Below are positions 1-5,200 of a DNA stretch of 7,342 bases, piece by piece (the stretch's first letter is position 1; each line of letters opens with the position of its first letter). The stretch is from assembly GCA_017442445.1 (NCBI GenBank), contig JAFRZS010000105.1, positions 1 to 7,342 of the forward strand, given 5' to 3'. The translations under genes and the position numbers were made by a program. The notes under the pieces were generated by a model. It was not told the DNA's origin. It worked only from the letters and a program-made list of their open reading frames with translations, and did not search any database. Origin of the DNA: Clostridia bacterium. GTDB lineage: Bacteria > Bacillota > Clostridia > Oscillospirales > Acutalibacteraceae.

Positions 1-38
1 AAGAAATTTTGCATTTGTATAAATATTAGATAACAATT

Positions 39-61
39 ATTCCAAAATATAAGATTGGAAT
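39..61. repeat. AT-rich inverted repeat, 7-bp arms
   Basis: ATTCCAA (39-45) is the exact reverse complement of TTGGAAT (55-61), with a 9-nt loop. A moderately T-rich stretch follows. It could be a weak terminator of a gene left of the window or an operator, but a 7-bp palindrome in such AT-rich DNA may also be chance. No coding region is visible in 1-235. Confidence 0.3.
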
Positions 62-113
62 TTGTTAGTATTAACGAAATTGGTAAACTTAGCTAATTTT
101 TTGAAAATTTATA

Positions 114-142
114 TTGCAAATCTTTCAAATAGATGCTATAAT
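114..142 (+). promoter_or_regulatory. Sigma-A-type promoter with extended -10, for gene 1
   Basis: A perfect TATAAT -10 box (137-142) is preceded directly by TGC (134-136), which makes an extended -10. A TTGCAA -35 box (114-119, four of six consensus bases) lies upstream with the ideal 17-bp spacer. Transcription would start near 149, giving a leader of about 87 nt before the gene 1 start. An inverted repeat TTTGAAA (100-106)/TTTCAAA (123-129) brackets the -35 box and part of the spacer, so a repressor could bind there, but this is speculative in AT-rich DNA. Confidence 0.75.
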
Positions 143-148
143 CACTAT

Positions 149-214
149 GATATCAGTATGCCTTGCTGTATCTATATCCGGCGGCAAACAGATATGAAAT
201 AAGGGGGAAACCCC
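149..214 (+). promoter_or_regulatory. Potentially structured 5' leader with three small hairpins
   Basis: Three successive hairpins can be drawn in the predicted leader. (1) GATA-t-CAG (149-156) pairs with CTGTATC (166-172), with one bulged T, starting at the predicted transcript 5' end. (2) ATATC (174-178) pairs with GATAT (191-195) around a 12-nt loop containing CGGCGGC. (3) GGGG (203-206) pairs with CCCC (211-214) closed by GAAA, a GNRA-type tetraloop, 8 nt upstream of the ribosome site. No known riboswitch class is recognised. The third hairpin is the most convincing; the first two are short and AT-rich. A role in mRNA stability or translation control is inference. Confidence 0.4.
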
Positions 215-222
215 AAAAAAAT

Positions 223-228
223 AGGAGG
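223..228 (+). promoter_or_regulatory. Ribosome binding site of gene 1
   Basis: AGGAGG is a full Shine-Dalgarno core, 7 nt before the ATG at 236. It fixes the gene 1 start and predicts strong translation. Confidence 0.92.
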
Positions 229-235
229 AGTTTTT

Positions 236-2146
236 ATGCAAAAATTACTGGCACTCATTCTTTCCGTAATTATGGCATTCCTCAACCTCATTCCCGGTTT
301 CAGTGGTCTTAACAAGGACACAATGAAGGTTGGCGAATGGCTGTCACTTGCTAACGAAACATTTGGCATGGTGTACGATGCAGAAGGTGACGTTTTTGAA
401 GGTGTTTCTGAAGAAAACGAATACTATGAAGCAGTACAGACAGCTTACCAGTGGGGTATCCTCGAAGGATTTGATACAATCAATCCTGACAAGGCTGTAG
501 ACGGTGTATTTGCAGCTGTTGCTCTTGTAAGATACGCAAAGCTTACAGGCGGCGAAGTTGAAATCTCCAATGCAGAAGTTATCGAGTTTATCCAGGAGGT
601 AACAATTGCGGTTGCTAACGGTATCTTTGATCTTGATGAAGAAAACGGCTTCTTCACAGGTAAGCTCACAAGAGACGAAGCTATCGCAGCAATTAACAAG
701 GCTTTTGAAATCTGGCAGAACAAAGAAGTTCCCGAAACAGAAAACGAAGCTGAAGTTAAGGTAGCAGACGGCGTAGTTGATAAACTTGACGGCGAAGGCT
801 ACGAAATGGTAGAAAATACTGTTGCATTTGATGACGGTACAGATGTCAAAGAAGGCGACACAGTAGCACTTGCAGAAGGCGTATTCACAGTTACAGAAGC
901 TACTGAAACAACAAACGGTGTTGTAGCAGAGGTTGAAGAAGCTGACATCGCTGACGGTTATGATGCTATCAACATGACAACAAGTATGGATCCTAACCTT
1001 GCTCTTGCAGAAGTAAGAAACGGTGACGGTTTCGTATTGAAGGAAGCTGTTACTGAAGAACAGATCGCTGAACAGTGGGAACTCAAAGATCTTCTCACAT
1101 GGGATATGATCTATGATCTTCTTCTTGACTATGCTGAGTTTGATTTTGATATTGAGCTTGGTGATTTTGAGATCAATATTGCAGCAAGACTTATCAGAGA
1201 CGGTTTTGAAGTTTGCGTAAGCGGTTATGTTTGTGAAGGTGTTCATGTTGCAAGAACATATTCAGTAACAAAGCTTCACCTTGATACAAAATTCAAGGCT
1301 AACCTCAAGGCATTAAAGATTCAGGAAGCTTATCTTATCGCTGACTATGATTGCGTAGAGACAACTGTTATCAGTGGTTCTTATGCAGCAAACCTTGTTG
1401 AAATCAAGGGTGAAGACGGTGTCGAAAGAGATTTCTTCCAGAAGATTAAAGATGGTCTTATTAAGTTCACAAAGGGCGCAGGAAAGAGAATCGTACTTTA
1501 TCAAGTAGAAATTCCGATTCCGAATGTTCCCGGATTCTTCTTTACAATTCAGTTTGGTATCCAGTTCAACATCAACGGCAGAATTCAGGTTGTTGTAACA
1601 TCACATGAAACAAAGGGTATCGAAATCATCAACAACAAACCCAGAATTATCAACGAAACACAGGTTTATGACAGAGACATAAACATCTACGGTAACTTCA
1701 GACTTATGTTCTATGCAGATTTCATTCTTGCATTCACTAAGTACAATCTTCTCGACCTTGCTCTTGCAGCAGGTGTTGGTGCTGATGTAACATCTTATGT
1801 TTACATCGCAGGTTATACAGATAAGGTTGATCCTGTCGGACCTACAGACAACACGGTTGTTGACCAGGAAACAGGCGAATTGATCGTAGTTGAAGATCTT
1901 CCGCTTGACGTTGCAATTGAGTCAGCATCATCATCAGATAATTTTGATGATATGTGCTTCTGTGCAGATGTTGTAATGTATGGCATCATAACAATTTCAA
2001 TCGGTGAGAACAGCTTACTTGAAGAAATTGGCTTGGATTATGAGTGGGAACTCGTAAACAAGAAGAACGGTACATTCTTAAATCTCCATCTTGAAGACAG
2101 CGGCATCGTTGAAGAATGCACAAGACCCGACGCTAAAGCAGCATAA
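236..2146 (+). CDS. Secreted protein with degenerate SLH-like repeats and unrecognised beta-rich C-terminal half
   Basis: This is a 636-residue exported protein of unknown function. The start is set by AGGAGG 7 nt upstream. Residues 1-23 form a signal peptide: one Lys, a hydrophobic run 4-19, and a plausible cleavage after S23 (G21-F22-S23). Residues about 32-160 resemble S-layer homology repeats: YYEAVQTAYQWGILEG (63-78) followed by NPDKAV matches the SLH 'AV..A...GI..G...P' pattern. A further repeat (about 112-160) keeps AVANGI and LTRDEA, the SLH TRxE element. The other TRxE positions are lost, so wall anchoring is uncertain. Residues about 162-280 are very acidic and may form a small beta domain. 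Residues about 285-530 are largely amphipathic beta-strand, with PIPNVPGFFF (427-436) and a Gly/Ala stretch (508-517). Residues 530-636 include C574, C576 and C628. There is no LPxTG, catalytic motif, cohesin or transmembrane C-terminus. Its own promoter and terminator suggest a single-gene unit. Export is well supported; the SLH relationship is moderate; the role is unknown. Confidence 0.93.
   Translation: MQKLLALILSVIMAFLNLIPGFSGLNKDTMKVGEWLSLANETFGMVYDAEGDVFEGVSEENEYYEAVQTAYQWGILEGFDTINPDKAVDGVFAAVALVRYAKLTGGEVEISNAEVIEFIQEVTIAVANGIFDLDEENGFFTGKLTRDEAIAAINKAFEIWQNKEVPETENEAEVKVADGVVDKLDGEGYEMVENTVAFDDGTDVKEGDTVALAEGVFTVTEATETTNGVVAEVEEADIADGYDAINMTTSMDPNLALAEVRNGDGFVLKEAVTEEQIAEQWELKDLLTWDMIYDLLLDYAEFDFDIELGDFEINIAARLIRDGFEVCVSGYVCEGVHVARTYSVTKLHLDTKFKANLKALKIQEAYLIADYDCVETTVISGSYAANLVEIKGEDGVERDFFQKIKDGLIKFTKGAGKRIVLYQVEIPIPNVPGFFFTIQFGIQFNINGRIQVVVTSHETKGIEIINNKPRIINETQVYDRDINIYGNFRLMFYADFILAFTKYNLLDLALAAGVGADVTSYVYIAGYTDKVDPVGPTDNTVVDQETGELIVVEDLPLDVAIESASSSDNFDDMCFCADVVMYGIITISIGENSLLEEIGLDYEWELVNKKNGTFLNLHLEDSGIVEECTRPDAKAA
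332..715 (+). other. SLH-like repeat region of gene 1
   Basis: Residues about 33-160 of the gene 1 protein contain two to three degenerate S-layer-homology-like units. The best signatures are Y-Y-E-A-V…W-G-I-L-E-G (63-78), V-A-N-G-I (126-130) and L-T-R-D-E-A (144-149). Known SLH domains bind pyruvylated secondary cell-wall polymer through a conserved TRAE-type motif. Here only the last unit keeps it, so binding may be altered or absent. A profile search would decide. Confidence 0.5.
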
Positions 2147-2166
2147 GGTAATTCAATAGTTTTTAT

Positions 2167-2205
2167 AGTCCGAGGGTTAGGTGAGTCCTATCTCTCGGAC
2201 TTTTC
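2167..2205 (+). terminator. Rho-independent terminator after gene 1
   Basis: AGTCCGAGGG (2167-2176) pairs with CTCTCGGACT (2192-2201) through ten pairs including one G-T. After one T-T mismatch, TAGG/CCTA continues the stem to a TGAGT loop. TTTTC follows directly. It lies 20 nt past the gene 1 stop and works only in the + direction, because the other side has no U-tract. It separates gene 1 from gene 2 transcription, although partial read-through is possible. Confidence 0.9.
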
Positions 2206-2210
2206 TTAGT

Positions 2211-2239
2211 TTGGCAAATTATAGCATTGGCTGAAACAT
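2211..2239 (+). promoter_or_regulatory. Weak candidate promoter for gene 2
   Basis: TTGGCA (2211-2216) matches five of six bases of the -35 consensus, but the hexamer 17 bp downstream (AAACAT, 2234-2239) matches only three of six of the -10. It lies between the gene 1 terminator and the gene 2 ribosome site, where a promoter is expected. Gene 2 may instead need an activator, another sigma factor, or read-through of the terminator. Confidence 0.25.
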
Positions 2240-2248
2240 AACTCGTTG

Positions 2249-2254
2249 AAAGGA
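2249..2254 (+). promoter_or_regulatory. Ribosome binding site of gene 2
   Basis: AAAGGA lies 8 nt upstream of the ATG at 2263 and supports that start. Two out-of-frame ATGs (2255 and 2258) sit between. The first opens a three-codon reading frame whose TGA (2264-2266) overlaps the gene 2 ATG; this is probably incidental. Confidence 0.75.
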
Positions 2255-2262
2255 ATGATGAT

Positions 2263-5200
2263 ATGATCATCAAGAAAATTTTATCGGTAGTATTATCAAT
2301 AATAATGGGATTAGGAATATTACCTTCAGAGTCTGTAAAGGTGTTTACGGACAGTGTAGCCGATGCTAAAAAAGATTTTACAGTTACAGAAGATGCAACT
2401 GCACCTTCAACAAACTCAGCAGGAGAATATGTACTTTCAACTGCTGACCATCTTATCTGGTTTTCAGAAACAGTAAACTCAGGCAGTACAACAATCAAAG
2501 GCAGACTCTCTGCGGATATAACTTTAGATTCAGCAACTCAGTGGACTCCTATTGGTACAGAAACAAAACTGTTCAAAGGCAAATTTTACGGCAACGAACA
2601 TATAATCAGCGGAATAAATGTAAACTCAACTTCGAATTATCAGGGATTTTTCGGCTGTGTCGGCGAAGGCGCAGAAATTTCGGGAATTACCCTTAAAAAT
2701 ACAACAGTCAAAGGCGCAACATATGTAGGTGGTCTTGTAGGTTATCTTGACAAAGGCAAGATCAATAACTGTAAGGTAAATGCAACAGTAACGGCAACAG
2801 GTAATTATGCAGGTATTATTGTTGGTTGCTCTGACAGCGTTTGTCAGATAACAAATTCAATGTCAGAAGGCAGTGTAACAGGCGCAAACAGAGTCGGCGG
2901 TATAGTCGGCTACGGATATTCAAACCCCACAATAAAATCCTGTAAAAACTTAGCAACTGTTGAAGCAACACAGAATTATGCAGGTAGTATCGCGGGTTTT
3001 TCAAACGGTGCTATAATTAACCATTGTTATAACAGAGGTAATGTTAAAGCAAACAATTATTCAGGCGGTCTCATAGGATATGCACTTTATTGTGAATTAT
3101 ATAATTCATATACTGCGGGACAGGTTAATAATTTGGGAGTAAACATCAAAGAAGAGGATCTCTCAAGCGGTGCGGCAATCGGTAAGAACAGCAACTCAAC
3201 AATTAACAACTTTGTGTATGACAGAGAAGTATGTAATATCAAGGACTCTGCAACAAGAGGCAGACGAACAGCAGAATTAAAGAGAATTTCTTTTGTCAAG
3301 GTATTAAATGACGGTAGCTCGGCATTTATGTATGATTACATTGATATAAATGAGGGTTACCCTGTACTTTCCTGGGAACTTGCTGATGATATCTGGGACG
3401 GAATTTTCGTTGAACCTAAAAAGGATTCAAGCGGAACATATCTCATCAGTAAGGGTGAGGAACTTGCATGGTTTGCGGCATATGTCAACGGAACACTTCC
3501 TTCAGGCGGAGGACAGAATGCAAGTGCAAATGCAAAGCTTACAAACAACCTTGTACTCAATGTTGATATTTCAGAAGATGCTGCTCCTAATGAATTTATG
3601 CCGATTGGTGTATCTTCAGCACCTTATATGGGTACATTTGACGGTGCGAATCACAGCATCAATGGACTATACATAAACAGCGAGGACGAAAATCAGGGTC
3701 TTTTCGGTTATATCGGAAATAAAGCTGTAATCAAAGAGGTATCAGTAAACGATTCATATATAAAATCAGCATCAAATGTCGCCGCTATTGTCGGATACTC
3801 AAACGGCGGTACTGTTACCAACTGTGTAAACAATTCTCAGGTTCATGTAATTACAAAGAACGGTGCAGGAATCGTAGGATATAACTATGGCGGTACTGTA
3901 AAGAATTGTGTAAACACAGGCACAATTACTGCAACAGCAAGTAATATCGGCGGTATTGTCGGTTACAGCTACATGGGTGCTGCTATTAATGATTGTTATA
4001 ACACAGGTTCGGTAACAGGTATCGGTAATGTGGGCGGAATCATAGGTTATAACCATTGTCTGAACATGGATGCAAAGTTTAATGGTTTCTATAACACAGG
4101 TGCAATTTCAGGTACAGGAAGCTATATTGGCGGACTTATAGGAAATGAGTATCTCGGCGAAATCACATATTGTTTCAATATGGGTAATGTATCGGGCGGC
4201 GAAAATGTTGGCGGTCTTGCCGGTAATTTAAGAGGTACGATAAATTACGCGTATAATACAGGTAATGTCAGTGGTACAAATGTCGGCGGAATGGCAGCTG
4301 TAATGACAGACGGTTTTATCAAATATTCGTTTATGGCAGGACAGTTATCAGGAACAAATGTCAAGTCATATTATTGTTCAGGTTCAAATGTAACGATTGC
4401 TTACGGTTATTATGACAACACACAGGGCTATACAGATGCAAAAGCAACAGGACTTTCAACTGATGTTTTGACAGGTTCAGGACTTTTCACATACACATCT
4501 TTTATACCTGCAGAATGGGTTGTTGTAAGCAATACAGATAAATATTATTTCTATCCCCAGATACCGTACTTTGCTAATTCTTCAAATGCTGAAATCAAAG
4601 CGGCATCTGAAGCGAGTGTAAAATTCCTTAAAGGCGATTTCTGTGTAATAGTTGAATCGGATGTCGGAACTGATTATTTCACTAATCTTACTGCGGCGGC
4701 AGAATATATTGGTGAAGAATACGGAACAATTACTATTACAAAAGATATAGTAATTGATAAAAAGGTAGTAATTGACGGTGAGGTTACAATACGCAGTAAC
4801 GGATCATTGAAATCCCTTGTAAGAAGTTCATCTTATTTCTATGATGACTTGTTCTTAGTTAACGGAGATCTCACTTTAGGTGAAGGTGTTTCCGGGCTCA
4901 GTCTTGTATTTGACGGTGCGGCTGATGCGGGAGTTTTAGGCGGTTCAGGTTTCAGAATAGAAAAGGGTGCATCACTTTACGCATATAATGATGTTGTTAT
5001 AGGTAATTTCAAGACAATGACTTCCGGCGGCGGATTTTATGTACTCGGAAATCTTAACTTATATAATACCTTTGTAGCAGCTTGCGGAGCCATGGAAAAC
5101 GGCGGTGCGGTTTATGTTGGCGAAGGCGGTTTCTTCAATTCTGTTGACACAGAATGGTCTTCAAACAGTGCAATCAGAGGCGGTGTAATTTATAACAATA

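Noticed and set aside
344..1246. Long open frame on the - strand (300 codons) inside gene 1
   Set aside because: Its translation is extremely rich in Cys, Phe, Ser and Asn without domain sense, as expected from the antisense of an acidic protein with GAA/ACA/GCA codons. It is fully inside a well-supported gene.
236..2146. Gene 1 as the cohesin/scaffoldin partner of the gene 2 dockerin
   Set aside because: I see no cohesin-like repeats and the C-terminal half does not show the cohesin pattern. Co-location alone is not enough.
2255..2266. Three-codon upstream frame (ATG ATG ATA TGA) overlapping the gene 2 start
   Set aside because: It starts only 1 nt past the AAAGGA core and is best explained by the ATGATGATATG sequence; no sign of a regulatory leader peptide.
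2163..2498. Open frame of 111 codons on the - strand over the terminator and gene 2 start
   Set aside because: No ribosome site or recognisable protein; it covers a terminator hairpin and the signal-peptide coding region of gene 2.
3350..3676. Open frame of 108 codons in another + frame inside gene 2
   Set aside because: It is a shadow of repetitive coding sequence, with Met- and Gln-rich nonsense composition and no domain.
2638..4578. CRISPR array or tandem DNA repeat in the 84-bp periodic region
   Set aside because: The periodicity is at protein level (28 codons), the frame is open throughout and the DNA copies are divergent.
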